Of a stretch of DNA of 64,000 bases, positions 1 through 8,119 are shown piece by piece. The stretch is taken from assembly GCA_030824275.1 (NCBI GenBank), contig JAVBXY010000016.1, positions 51,807-115,806 on the forward strand. Reading direction: 5' to 3'. The notes beneath the pieces were generated by a model. The model saw only the letters and a program-made list of their open reading frames with translations. It was not told where the DNA came from and did no database searches. Numbering within the stretch: position 1 is the stretch's first letter; every line of letters starts with the position of its first letter. This stretch comes from Rhodocyclaceae bacterium. Lineage in GTDB: Bacteria > Pseudomonadota > Gammaproteobacteria > Burkholderiales > Rhodocyclaceae. The translations under genes were made by a program, and so were the position numbers.

Positions 1-181
1 CCTGCTTGCCCTTGGGACCCTGGACGACGTCGAAGGTGACCTTCTCGCCTTCTTTCAGGGACTTGAAGCCAGCCATGTTGATGGCCGAGAAATGCGCGAA
101 CAGATCTTCGCTGCCGTCGTCCGGGGTGATGAAACCAAAACCCTTGGCGTCGTTAAACCACTTGACAGTACCAGTTGCCAT
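1..181 (-). CDS. csp: Cold-shock protein (CspA family), 3' end outside window
   Basis: The minus strand reads [18 protein letters not shown] and continues through [16 protein letters not shown], a cold-shock domain. Both nucleic-acid-binding motifs are visible: KGFGFI (RNP1) and LFAHFS, which stands for the usual VFVHFS (RNP2). Such proteins bind single-stranded RNA or DNA and act as RNA chaperones in the cytoplasm. About 60 residues are inside the window; the family is about 67-70 long, so only the last few residues are lost beyond base 1. The start ATG (bases 181-179) follows an AAGGA ribosome site. The paralogue (A, C, D, E) cannot be told from this. The ORF track shows only shadows here. 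Confidence 0.93.
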   Translation of the reverse strand, partial: MATGTVKWFNDAKGFGFITPDDGSEDLFAHFSAINMAGFKSLKEGEKVTFDVVQGPKGKQ

Positions 182-568
182 AATCACTTATTCCTTAATC
201 AAAAACAGAAAAATCGGCCACCGCTGCGGGCTGCAAAACGCCGCACCCCGGCCGGGGCATGTTTGACATCAAGTTCGGGAATAGCAGAGGGAGCCAGGCG
301 GCAAACCAGAGGAACTGCGAAACGGCAGGCTGAGAGAGAACCGTAGATCACTGCGTGAGACCTTGTACCAAACACGGTTCGCGTTTTACGCATATTGTCA
401 AGCAGCGTCAACAACTTTCTATGCTGCATTGCACAGCCTGATTTTGGCTTGGCGATTGGCTTAGCTATTGGGTTTTCCCAAGTCGCCCCAAAATGCACTG
501 TCATGAGAGGTCTATTCCCTCTTTTCAGGTGGTGTTGATCGATGCGGGAATCGCATTAGAATCGAAAC
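182..568. promoter_or_regulatory. Divergent intergenic region between csp and clpS
   Basis: This 387-base stretch has no convincing gene; the track ORFs across it are low-complexity shadows. It must hold the csp promoter (minus strand) and the clpS promoter (plus strand). On the minus strand a consensus TTGACA lies at 401-396, which would give csp a leader of about 200 bases, as is common for cold-shock genes, but no clean -10 box pairs with it. On the plus strand TTGATC (535-540) and TAGAAT (557-562) are 16 bases apart just before clpS. Both calls are weak and come from inspection only. Confidence 0.35.
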
Positions 569-889
569 ATGGTCACACGAAAGCAAGTCGGGCCGGAGGG
601 TGGCGCTGCGCTGGCTCCGGAAAAAAGTCGAACCAAGCCACCGCCCATGTTCAAGGTGCTGTTGCTCAACGACGACTTCACGCCGATGGATTTTGTGGTG
701 GTGGTGCTGGAAAAGTTTTTCAAGCTCTCTCGGGAACAGTCTACGATGGTGATGCTGACGGTTCATCGCGAAGGGAAGGGAGTCTGCGGTATCTATCCAC
801 GGGATGTGGCCGCGACTAAGGTTGAGCAGGTTAGTGCGTTTGCACGTCGGCACCAGCACCCGCTGGCTTGCGTGATGGAGGAAAACTGA
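569..889 (+). CDS. clpS: ATP-dependent Clp protease adaptor ClpS
   Basis: The 106-residue protein has the ClpS core: [20 protein letters not shown], then a helix with VLEKFF, and the C-terminal [16 protein letters not shown] and [10 protein letters not shown] segments. ClpS binds the N-domain of ClpA and delivers N-degron substrates to ClpAP in the cytoplasm. The length is normal for the family, with a disordered N-terminal tail of about 25 residues. Its stop overlaps the clpA start (TGATG), so the two are translationally coupled. No ribosome-binding site is visible before the ATG, and the best -10 candidate ends only 6 bases upstream, so a leaderless message is possible. Confidence 0.95.
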   Translation: MVTRKQVGPEGGAALAPEKSRTKPPPMFKVLLLNDDFTPMDFVVVVLEKFFKLSREQSTMVMLTVHREGKGVCGIYPRDVAATKVEQVSAFARRHQHPLACVMEEN

Positions 890-3162
890 TGATCGCCCAG
901 GAACTGGAAGTCAGCTTGCACATGGCTTTTGTCGAAGCACGGCAGAAGCGCCATGAGTTCATCACCGTTGAGCACCTGCTGCTGGCACTGCTCGACAATC
1001 CCTCCGCCGCCGAGGTTCTGCGCGCCTGCGCCGCCGAGGTCGATGGCCTGCGCCAGGAACTGGTGACCTTCATCAGCGAGCACACCCCCACGGTGGCCGG
1101 CAGCGAAGAAATCGACACCCAGCCGACTCTCGGCTTCCAGCGCGTGATCCAGCGCGCCATCCTGCATGTGCAGTCCTCGGGCAAGAAGGAAGTCACCGGC
1201 GCCAACGTGCTGGTGGCCATCTTCGGCGAAAAGGATTCCCATGCTGTCTATTTCCTCCAGCGCCAGAACATCACCCGCCTGGATGTGGTGAATTTCATCT
1301 CTCACGGCATCACGAAAACGCCGCAGCCGTCCAGCAAGGAAGAACCGACGGAAACCGAAGCCGAGCAGCAGGAAAAGGGCGGCGCGCTGGAGAGCTTCAC
1401 CCTGAACCTCAACCAGCAGGCACTGACCGGCAAGATCGACCCGTTGATCGGGCGCGAAAAGGAACTGGAGCGCGTAATCCAGACCCTTTGCCGTCGGCGC
1501 AAGAACAACCCGCTACTGGTTGGCGAAGCCGGTGTCGGCAAGACCGCCATTGCGGAGGGATTGGCCCGCCGCATCATCGAAAACCGCGTACCGGACATTC
1601 TCGCCAATGCCACCGTCTACTCCTTGGACATGGGCGCGCTGCTGGCCGGCACCAAGTATCGCGGCGATTTCGAACAACGCCTCAAGGGCGTGCTGAAACA
1701 GCTCGCCGAAAATCCGAATGCGATCCTGTTCATCGACGAGATCCACACCCTGATCGGTGCCGGTGCAGCCTCCGGCGGTACGCTGGATGCCTCCAACCTG
1801 CTCAAACCGGCCCTGTCGTCCGGTGCGCTGAAGTGCATCGGCGCCACCACCTACACCGAGTTCCGTGGCGTCTTCGAGAAGGATCACGCCCTCTCCCGTC
1901 GCTTCCAGAAAGTGGACGTCAATGAGCCGTCCGTGGATGAAACCGTCTCCATCCTGCGCGGCCTCAAGTCGCGCTTCGAGGAGCACCACGGCGTCAAGTA
2001 TTCGGCGGCAGCGATTTCCAGCGCGGCCGAGCTGGCGGCAAAGTACATCAACGATCGCCACCTGCCGGACAAGGCCATCGACGTCATCGACGAGGCCGGT
2101 GCCGCCCAGCGCATCCTGCCCAAGTCGAAGCAGAAGAAGACCATCGGCAAGCCGGAGATCGAGGACATCGTTGCCAAGATCGCCCGCATCCCGCCGCAGC
2201 ACGTTTCCGCCGACGACCGCTCGGCCCTGAAGAACCTTGACCGTGACCTGAAGAACATGGTCTTCGGCCAGGACGCCGCCATCGACGCGCTGGCCAAGGC
2301 CATCAAGATGTCGCGCTCGGGCCTGGGCAATCCGCAGAAGCCCATCGGCAGCTTCCTTTTCTCTGGCCCCACGGGCGTTGGCAAGACCGAAGTGGCCCGC
2401 CAATTGGCCTATGGCATGGGTATCGAATTGATCCGCTTCGATATGTCGGAATACATGGAACGCCACGCGGTGAGCCGCCTGATCGGCGCGCCGCCGGGAT
2501 ATGTCGGCTTCGACCAGGGCGGCCTGCTGACCGAGGCCGTGACCAAGAAGCCCCACGCCGTGCTGCTGCTCGACGAAATCGAAAAGGCCCACCCGGATAT
2601 CTTCAACATCCTGCTCCAGGTGATGGACCACGGCACGCTGACGGACAACAACGGCCGCAAGGCCGACTTCCGCAACATCGTCATCATCATGACCACCAAT
2701 GCCGGCGCCGAAGCCCTGCAAAAGACCAGCATCGGCTTCACCGCCAACAAGGGTCAGGGCGACGAGATGGCGGACATCAAGCGCATGTTCACGCCGGAGT
2801 TCCGCAATCGTCTGGATGCCATCATCTCCTTCAGCGCGCTGGACGCCAGCATCATCCTGCGCGTGGTGGACAAGTTCCTGATGCAGCTCGAAGGCCAGTT
2901 GCACGAGAAGAAAGTGGAAGCCATCTTCACCGATACCCTGCGCGCATGGCTGGGTGAAAAGGGCTTTGATCCGCTGATGGGTGCCCGCCCAATGGCGCGC
3001 CTGATTCAGGACACGATCCGCTCCGCGCTGGCCGACGAACTACTGTTCGGCAAGCTGGTGCATGGCGGTCGCGTCACCATCGACCTCGACGAGCACGAGA
3101 AAGTAAAACTGGTCTTCGAGGAAGCCGTAGTTACCCCGGCATCGCCTGCACCGGCGGTCTGA
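889..3162 (+). CDS. clpA: ATP-dependent Clp protease ATP-binding subunit ClpA
   Basis: This 757-residue AAA+ unfoldase feeds substrates into ClpP. It has an N-terminal Clp repeat domain (about residues 1-140) and two ATPase modules: Walker A GEAGVGKTA with Walker B AILFIDEIHTL, then Walker A GPTGVGKTE with Walker B VLLLDEIEKAHPD. The C-terminal D2 small domain contains LMGARPMARLIQ. It lacks the long middle domain of ClpB, which fixes the ClpA assignment, as does adjacent clpS. The start chosen is the ATG overlapping the clpS stop, preceded by GGAGGAAAA. The track start at 868 lies inside clpS. Confidence 0.97.
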   Translation: MIAQELEVSLHMAFVEARQKRHEFITVEHLLLALLDNPSAAEVLRACAAEVDGLRQELVTFISEHTPTVAGSEEIDTQPTLGFQRVIQRAILHVQSSGKKEVTGANVLVAIFGEKDSHAVYFLQRQNITRLDVVNFISHGITKTPQPSSKEEPTETEAEQQEKGGALESFTLNLNQQALTGKIDPLIGREKELERVIQTLCRRRKNNPLLVGEAGVGKTAIAEGLARRIIENRVPDILANATVYSLDMGALLAGTKYRGDFEQRLKGVLKQLAENPNAILFIDEIHTLIGAGAASGGTLDASNLLKPALSSGALKCIGATTYTEFRGVFEKDHALSRRFQKVDVNEPSVDETVSILRGLKSRFEEHHGVKYSAAAISSAAELAAKYINDRHLPDKAIDVIDEAGAAQRILPKSKQKKTIGKPEIEDIVAKIARIPPQHVSADDRSALKNLDRDLKNMVFGQDAAIDALAKAIKMSRSGLGNPQKPIGSFLFSGPTGVGKTEVARQLAYGMGIELIRFDMSEYMERHAVSRLIGAPPGYVGFDQGGLLTEAVTKKPHAVLLLDEIEKAHPDIFNILLQVMDHGTLTDNNGRKADFRNIVIIMTTNAGAEALQKTSIGFTANKGQGDEMADIKRMFTPEFRNRLDAIISFSALDASIILRVVDKFLMQLEGQLHEKKVEAIFTDTLRAWLGEKGFDPLMGARPMARLIQDTIRSALADELLFGKLVHGGRVTIDLDEHEKVKLVFEEAVVTPASPAPAV

Positions 3163-3169
3163 AAATCCT

Positions 3170-3203
3170 CCCGCTGGCAGCTAAGTAATCAGTTGCCAGC
3201 GGG
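3170..3203. terminator. Hairpin between convergent clpA and hybrid kinase genes
   Basis: CCCGCTGGCA (3170-3179) pairs perfectly with TGCCAGCGGG (3194-3203), a 10-bp stem with a 14-base loop. It sits 7 bases after the clpA stop and overlaps the last codons of the opposing kinase gene. There is no long T-tract, only GGGGTTT further on, so it may end or stabilise transcripts in both directions rather than act as a textbook terminator. Confidence 0.5.
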
Positions 3204-5537
3204 CGGGGTTTCGTCGATCAAACGGAACAGCACCTGCATGTCGAAGGGCTTGACGAGGTAATCGTCGAAACCCAGTTCGGCAGCCTTCTCGAGGTCTTCC
3301 GGCATCGCGTTGGCACTCACGGCAATCACCCGCAGATCGGTAAGCCTGTCGTCGGCGCGTATCCGTCGCAATACCTCCAGGCCATTCATGCCCGGCAGGT
3401 TGATATCCAGCAACAATAGATCCGGCCGCGATTCCGCCAGACGCGCCAGACCGTCACTTCCCGACTCGGCCACATCCAGCCGCACATCGGCACGACGAGC
3501 CAGCATCTTCTTCATCAGCGCAATATTCGCGCGATTGTCCTCGATATAGAGAATCTGTCGCTCCACCACTGATGGTGCAATGACGGGAAGCGGCTCCGTC
3601 GCCGTATCGTCAGGGCCGACTTTTTCCGGCTCGGCCCGGCGCAACAGGATAGTGAAGGTCGAGCCGGCGCCAAGGCGACTTTCGGCATCGATGTGCGCGT
3701 CCATCATTTCCAGCAGGCGGCGGGTAATGGCCAAGCCAATTCCGGTGCCCTCGATGCCGCTGGTTTCACTGACGATCCGCTGGAAAGGCTCGAACAAGCG
3801 TGGCTTCTGGGCCTCGGTGAAACCGAGTCCAGTATCGGCAACGGCGACACTGACCGCATCTTCATGGATATCGACGATGACCCGGACATGGCCGTCACGG
3901 CGGTTGTACTTGATGGCGTTCGACAGCAGGTTGAGCAGGCACTGCTTGAGTCGCATGCGGTCGGCGCTCACCCATGGGCCAAGCTCATCAAGGACCACCG
4001 GCAACAGGCGGATTCCTGCCTTGTACGCCAGGGGCTGCACCAGCAGCATCGCCTCTTCCAGCAAGGGCAGCAACTCGATGGGCTCGATCACCAATTCGTG
4101 GCGGCCAGCCTCGATGCTCGCCAGATCCAGGACCTCGTTGATCAGCGCCAGCAGGTGGTGCCCCGCTGTCAGAATCTGCTCCACGTTCTCCTGCTGGCTA
4201 GGCGTTGGCGGTTCCTGCGGATCGGTCAACACCAATTGTCCGAAGCCGATGATGGCATTCAACGGCGTGCGCAGCTCATGGCTCATGCGCGAAAGGAACT
4301 CGGACTTGGCGCGACTGGCGTCTTCCGCCATCACCTTGGCCTGGACCAGCGCATTCTCGATCTGCTTGCGCTCGGAAAGATCGTGAATGATGCCGATGAA
4401 CAGGCGCTCGCCACCAATACGCGCCTCGCTGACCGCCAGCTCGACGGGGAAAACGCTACCGTCGCGCCGCCGGGCGATGACCTCGCGGCTGCGACCCACC
4501 ACGCGAGCCTCGCCGCCCGCTGCGTAGCGATCCATTTGTGCATCATGGTGCCGCGCATCCATGTCAGGCATCAGGCGGTTGATGCTGCTGCCGCGCATTT
4601 CCGTCGCCGAGTAGCCGAACAGGGCCTCCGCCGCCGGATTGAAGACGGTGACCACGCCCCGCCCATTGGCCACTACGATACCTTCCAACGCCGAATCGAA
4701 AATCGCCCGCAATTGGCTTTCACTACCCTCCAGCGCGCGTTGGTGACGGATGGACTCTTCGACCTGCCGCCGCAAGGCTTCGGTGCGCTCGACCACCCGC
4801 TGCTCGAGATCCGCATTCAACTCGTGCAATTCATCGTAAGAGTTGAGCAGGTTGTCGCGCATCTGGTTAAAGGCATTGACCAGCTGGTCGAACTCATCCT
4901 GCCGACCAAGCCGAGACGGCTGGCGGTCGAGATACAGTGGCAGTTCCAGGTTGGAGAAGGATGCACCGCGCACATAGTTGGCAATGCGCACCAGATGGCG
5001 GGTGATCATGGACCGCACCAGCAGGTAGAGAAAACCCACGAAGGCCAGCGCCATCAATGTCACGCTGATCAACACGTCGCCGGCACGACGCAGGGCCCGC
5101 TGCCGTGCCTGATCCAGATTGGTGGCCACCGTCAGTTCGCCGATCACGACTTCGCTACCGCGAAAACTGTAGAGCAGGGGGAAGCGGCGCTCCAGGCCGC
5201 GCTCTGCCAACTTCTGGCCGGAGGCGACGAAAACCGCGCCATCGACGCGGACCTCGGCGTAATCGAAGTCCGGCAGCCGGACCAGGCCATCAAGCAAGGT
5301 CCCCAGGCGATCACGATCAGCTACCCATACGTTTTCGACCACGCTGCCCAGGTAGCTACGCTCGACCAAGCCATATCGCTCCTCGATCATGGCGACGTCG
5401 CGGCGATACTCCACCAGCAACTGTACTGCGCTCGCGATCAGTGCCATGCCCAGGGCGAACAGCAGCATCCACAGCAGCAGGCGCCGACCAAGCGTACTCA
5501 GCGAAAGCACATCACGCCTAACATCCATGCCGATCAA
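3189..5537 (-). CDS. Membrane hybrid sensor histidine kinase (HAMP-PAS-HisKA-HATPase-REC)
   Basis: This 782-residue inner-membrane kinase has transmembrane helices at about 14-36 and 150-172 flanking a periplasmic domain, then HAMP, a PAS domain (about 270-390), HisKA with SHELRTPLNAIIGFGQL, a HATPase with TGLGFTE and GTGIGLAI, and a C-terminal receiver (LLLLDINLPGMNG, KPFD). The phospho-acceptor His and receiver Asp are both present. The start overlaps the stop of the upstream periplasmic binding protein by 4 bases (ATGA), so that protein probably feeds this sensor. One copy of the 25-bp repeat lies in the HATPase-REC linker (EKVGPDDTA). The signal sensed is unknown. Confidence 0.9.
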   Translation of the reverse strand: MIGMDVRRDVLSLSTLGRRLLLWMLLFALGMALIASAVQLLVEYRRDVAMIEERYGLVERSYLGSVVENVWVADRDRLGTLLDGLVRLPDFDYAEVRVDGAVFVASGQKLAERGLERRFPLLYSFRGSEVVIGELTVATNLDQARQRALRRAGDVLISVTLMALAFVGFLYLLVRSMITRHLVRIANYVRGASFSNLELPLYLDRQPSRLGRQDEFDQLVNAFNQMRDNLLNSYDELHELNADLEQRVVERTEALRRQVEESIRHQRALEGSESQLRAIFDSALEGIVVANGRGVVTVFNPAAEALFGYSATEMRGSSINRLMPDMDARHHDAQMDRYAAGGEARVVGRSREVIARRRDGSVFPVELAVSEARIGGERLFIGIIHDLSERKQIENALVQAKVMAEDASRAKSEFLSRMSHELRTPLNAIIGFGQLVLTDPQEPPTPSQQENVEQILTAGHHLLALINEVLDLASIEAGRHELVIEPIELLPLLEEAMLLVQPLAYKAGIRLLPVVLDELGPWVSADRMRLKQCLLNLLSNAIKYNRRDGHVRVIVDIHEDAVSVAVADTGLGFTEAQKPRLFEPFQRIVSETSGIEGTGIGLAITRRLLEMMDAHIDAESRLGAGSTFTILLRRAEPEKVGPDDTATEPLPVIAPSVVERQILYIEDNRANIALMKKMLARRADVRLDVAESGSDGLARLAESRPDLLLLDINLPGMNGLEVLRRIRADDRLTDLRVIAVSANAMPEDLEKAAELGFDDYLVKPFDMQVLFRLIDETPPAGN
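3600..3625 (-). repeat. Dispersed 25-bp repeat, copy 1
   Basis: Minus strand AAAAAGTCGGCCCTGACGAT then ACGGCG. It lies in the hybrid kinase linker and is read as KVGPDDTA. Confidence 0.75.
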
Positions 5538-6274
5538 CGAACCGTCATCAACGGCCTCATGGCCTTTTCGTGGATCTTCCGATACGTCCCGTCGTGCTTC
5601 ATCTCCGCCAAGGCAGCGGACACCTGATCCACCAGATGAGCATGCTTGCGATGTAGATAGAGGAACTGCTCGGATTTCGCGAGCGGCGGCTCCAACACCG
5701 TCACCCGCAGGCTCTGCGCCCGTGCCTGCGCCAGACCTTGCCAGCGCTCATACAGGACGATATCGGCGCGACGCAGGCGCAGCATGCTGAACAGCTGCTG
5801 CGGATCGCGGACGCGGGTGACGCGATAGTCAGCATCGAGATTATTCTCGAAAATCTTCCAGCCGAGGATATAGGCGAGCTGATACGGCTTGAGCGTATCC
5901 CAGCTCTTGGTCGCAAAGGGCTTATCCGTGGTGTAGGCGACGAAATCCGTGTCCATTACTTTCTCGGGAACACGAATCAGGTTTTCGTACTGATCCTCCA
6001 GTCCCTTGATGCGCGGTAACGCCCCATCGTCGATGCCCTTGTTGGCATTGATGAGCGCGCGCTCGGAGGCATCGTACAGATCCACCTGAGCCTTCAGGCC
6101 AACCCGGCGGAAGACCTCCACCATCAAAAGGTCGAGGAAGCCGTCGTGAGCGGGCGTGGTGTAGGGTTCCTGAACACTGGTATTCAGTTTGAGCGTTAGC
6201 CCTTCCGTCTGGGCCCGGACGCTGCCGATGCAACAGACAAACACCAGCATCAAAATCTGCATCAGGATACGCAT
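5534..6274 (-). CDS. Periplasmic substrate-binding protein (SBP_bac_3 type) linked to a sensor kinase
   Basis: The mature protein resembles family 3 solute-binding proteins: LKLNTSVQEPYTT near the start, then DGFLDLLMVEVFRRVGLKAQV, and a C-terminal MKHDGTYRKIHEKAM. Residues 1-22 form a signal peptide ending VRA|Q. The start at 6274 is preferred over the track start (6343) because GAAGGG lies 7 bases before it and the signal peptide then begins at once. There is no transporter permease nearby; its stop overlaps the start of the membrane hybrid kinase, so it more likely presents a ligand to that kinase than feeds an ABC importer. The ligand is unknown. Length is 246 residues, normal for the family. 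Confidence 0.82.
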   Translation of the reverse strand: MRILMQILMLVFVCCIGSVRAQTEGLTLKLNTSVQEPYTTPAHDGFLDLLMVEVFRRVGLKAQVDLYDASERALINANKGIDDGALPRIKGLEDQYENLIRVPEKVMDTDFVAYTTDKPFATKSWDTLKPYQLAYILGWKIFENNLDADYRVTRVRDPQQLFSMLRLRRADIVLYERWQGLAQARAQSLRVTVLEPPLAKSEQFLYLHRKHAHLVDQVSAALAEMKHDGTYRKIHEKAMRPLMTVR

Positions 6275-6364
6275 CGCTCGACCCTTCGCCATCATGTCGA
6301 AACCTCGACTCCGTCTTCGTTCAAACACCGTGAATACCCGCACGATTCCTCAGGTTGCTGTGGC

Positions 6365-6370
6365 TATAAT
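6365..6370 (+). promoter_or_regulatory. Candidate -10 box for the REC-PP2C signalling operon
   Basis: A perfect TATAAT lies in the gap between divergent genes and points at the plus-strand signalling genes. No good -35 box sits 16-18 bases upstream, so the promoter may depend on an activator. Read by eye only. Confidence 0.45.
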
Positions 6371-6445
6371 ACCCGTCGATTCCGCCGCAGGGCGGTGCCC
6401 GACGAGCAACGCCCCTTATTTTTCTTCTGGTGGAAACCACCGACC

Positions 6446-8119
6446 GTGACGCACGCTCAACTGCCCCGCCTGGACATCCTCGTCGTCGACGACGAAGAGG
6501 CCAATCGCCGATTTCTTGAGAAGGCCCTGGTACGTCACGGGCACCGCGTCACGCTGGCCACATCCGGCGAAGAAGCTTTCAAGTGTTATATGGAGGCGGA
6601 GCCCGATCTGGTGCTGATGGACGTGATGATGCCGGGATGGGACGGTTACGAAACCACCCGTCGCATCCGAGCCGGTGGTGGCGTCCGTACCCGCTGGGTA
6701 CCGCTGATCTTTCTCTCGGCGCTGGATCGCGTGCCAGACATCGTGCGCGGCCTGGCCGCCGGCGGCGACGACTACATCACCAAGCCGGTAGACCTGGCGC
6801 TGCTCGAATCCAAGATTTCTGCCATGCAACGCATCGCGGCCTTGCAACGCCAGCTCGAAACAAAAAACACCGAGCTTGCCAGCTACTACCGCGAGAATGA
6901 GGAACGCAAGCATGAGGCCGCCGAACTCTTCGGCCGCCTCATGCGCCACGACCGCCTGCCACCGGGCGGTTTGATCCGCGTGCGGGTCGTCTCCGCCGAC
7001 AATTTCAGCGGCGACCTGGCCGGCGCCGCGCGTTCCGCCGAGGGCCATGACTACCTGATGCTGGCCGATGCCGCCGGTCACGGCCTCACCGCCGCGATCA
7101 ACGTCATGCCCGCAGTGGATTGCTTCTACTCCCTGGCCGACCAAGGCTATTCCCTGCAACGCATCGCTGCAACCATCAACTCCCGCTTGCGCCAACTGCT
7201 GCCGGTGGACCACTTCGTCGCCATCCTGCTGGCACGCGTCGACGTACCCCGTGGCGAAATCGAAGTCCTCAACGCCGGCATGCCCGCTGCCTATCTGCTG
7301 GATGCCGATGGCAAGCTACTCAACCAGTTCGCCTCCCACCACTTCCCGCTCGGCGTCGCCGACATGCGCGACGAAGATTTCGACGTCGCCACCGTCCCCG
7401 CGCCGGCTGGCGCTCAGCTCTTCGCCTGTTCCGATGGCCTGCTCGAAGCCACTACCGCCGACGGTGAAGCCTTCGGTGAAGTGCGCATGCTCCACACGCT
7501 GAGCAGTACCGCCGCGCCCGTTCGCTTCGATACGCTACTGGCGGCGGTGGACCGTTTCCGTGGCGGACACCCCGCCCATGACGACGTCTCCCTCACCCAA
7601 CTCACGGTGCCCGGATTCGCCGTCCCGCCAGCGCCGACTATTTCCGGTGACACGCTGGATGAAGGTGAAGCGGAAAGCTTCCAGCTCACGCTCGGCCCCT
7701 CCTCGCTACGCAATCCCGACCTGATCCCCTCCGTCATCGGCCTCATCGGCGAAGTGCTGCATCTGGCCGACATCTCGCGGCGCACCCTGGCGATCCTGCT
7801 TACCGAACTGGTGACCAACAGCCTCGACTACGGACTGCTCGGCATGACGTCGCGTCATGCCGCGACGGATCGCACCGTCTGGCGCGAGGAGAAACTGCGT
7901 CGCCTCGCGGCGCTCAAGTCAGGCCGTATCCGGCTCTCGCTCCAGCACGTCGCCTGGCAAGGCGAACCCGCTTGGTGCCTGGAAGTTTCAGACACCGGAA
8001 ATGGTTTCGTCCACGCTATCGATCCCCCTCCTCACAGCGGCATCGAGCGCACGCGGCAACGTTCCCTGACTCTCCGGTTCAATGATTCCGGCAATGTCGT
8101 CACCAGCTGGTTCTACTAA
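6446..8119 (+). CDS. Response regulator with PP2C/SpoIIE phosphatase and C-terminal HATPase (RsbW-like) domain
   Basis: A receiver domain (about 1-120: VVDDEEANRR, LVLMDVMMPGWDG, KPVD) is followed by a PP2C/SpoIIE phosphatase (ADNFSGDL, ADAAGHGLTAA, CSDGLLEAT, HDDVSLTQL) and a C-terminal GHKL ATPase with N-box LTELVTNSLDYG and G-box SDTGNGF. Such proteins control partner-switching: the phosphatase dephosphorylates, and the kinase phosphorylates, a STAS antagonist. No STAS gene is nearby. The track start is GTG 6395 (574 aa), but its extra N-terminus (LFFFWWKPP) is odd and poorly led; GTG 6446 starts 9 residues before the receiver and is preferred. Repeat copy 2 lies in the PP2C-HATPase linker. 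Confidence 0.85.
   Translation: MTHAQLPRLDILVVDDEEANRRFLEKALVRHGHRVTLATSGEEAFKCYMEAEPDLVLMDVMMPGWDGYETTRRIRAGGGVRTRWVPLIFLSALDRVPDIVRGLAAGGDDYITKPVDLALLESKISAMQRIAALQRQLETKNTELASYYRENEERKHEAAELFGRLMRHDRLPPGGLIRVRVVSADNFSGDLAGAARSAEGHDYLMLADAAGHGLTAAINVMPAVDCFYSLADQGYSLQRIAATINSRLRQLLPVDHFVAILLARVDVPRGEIEVLNAGMPAAYLLDADGKLLNQFASHHFPLGVADMRDEDFDVATVPAPAGAQLFACSDGLLEATTADGEAFGEVRMLHTLSSTAAPVRFDTLLAAVDRFRGGHPAHDDVSLTQLTVPGFAVPPAPTISGDTLDEGEAESFQLTLGPSSLRNPDLIPSVIGLIGEVLHLADISRRTLAILLTELVTNSLDYGLLGMTSRHAATDRTVWREEKLRRLAALKSGRIRLSLQHVAWQGEPAWCLEVSDTGNGFVHAIDPPPHSGIERTRQRSLTLRFNDSGNVVTSWFY
7618..7643 (-). repeat. Dispersed 25-bp repeat, copy 2
   Basis: Minus strand AAATAGTCGGCGCTGGCGGG then ACGGCG. 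The host gene on the plus strand reads it as AVPPAPTI in an interdomain linker. Confidence 0.85.

Noticed and set aside
2641-2680. GAAGTCGGCC on the minus strand in clpA as a repeat copy
   Set aside because: Only the core matches; the rest follows conserved ClpA codons and departs from the consensus.
3693-5627. A 644-residue plus-strand ORF in the track
   Set aside because: It is the antisense shadow of the membrane hybrid kinase; its sequence has no recognisable domain and the opposite strand gives clear PAS, HisKA and receiver motifs.
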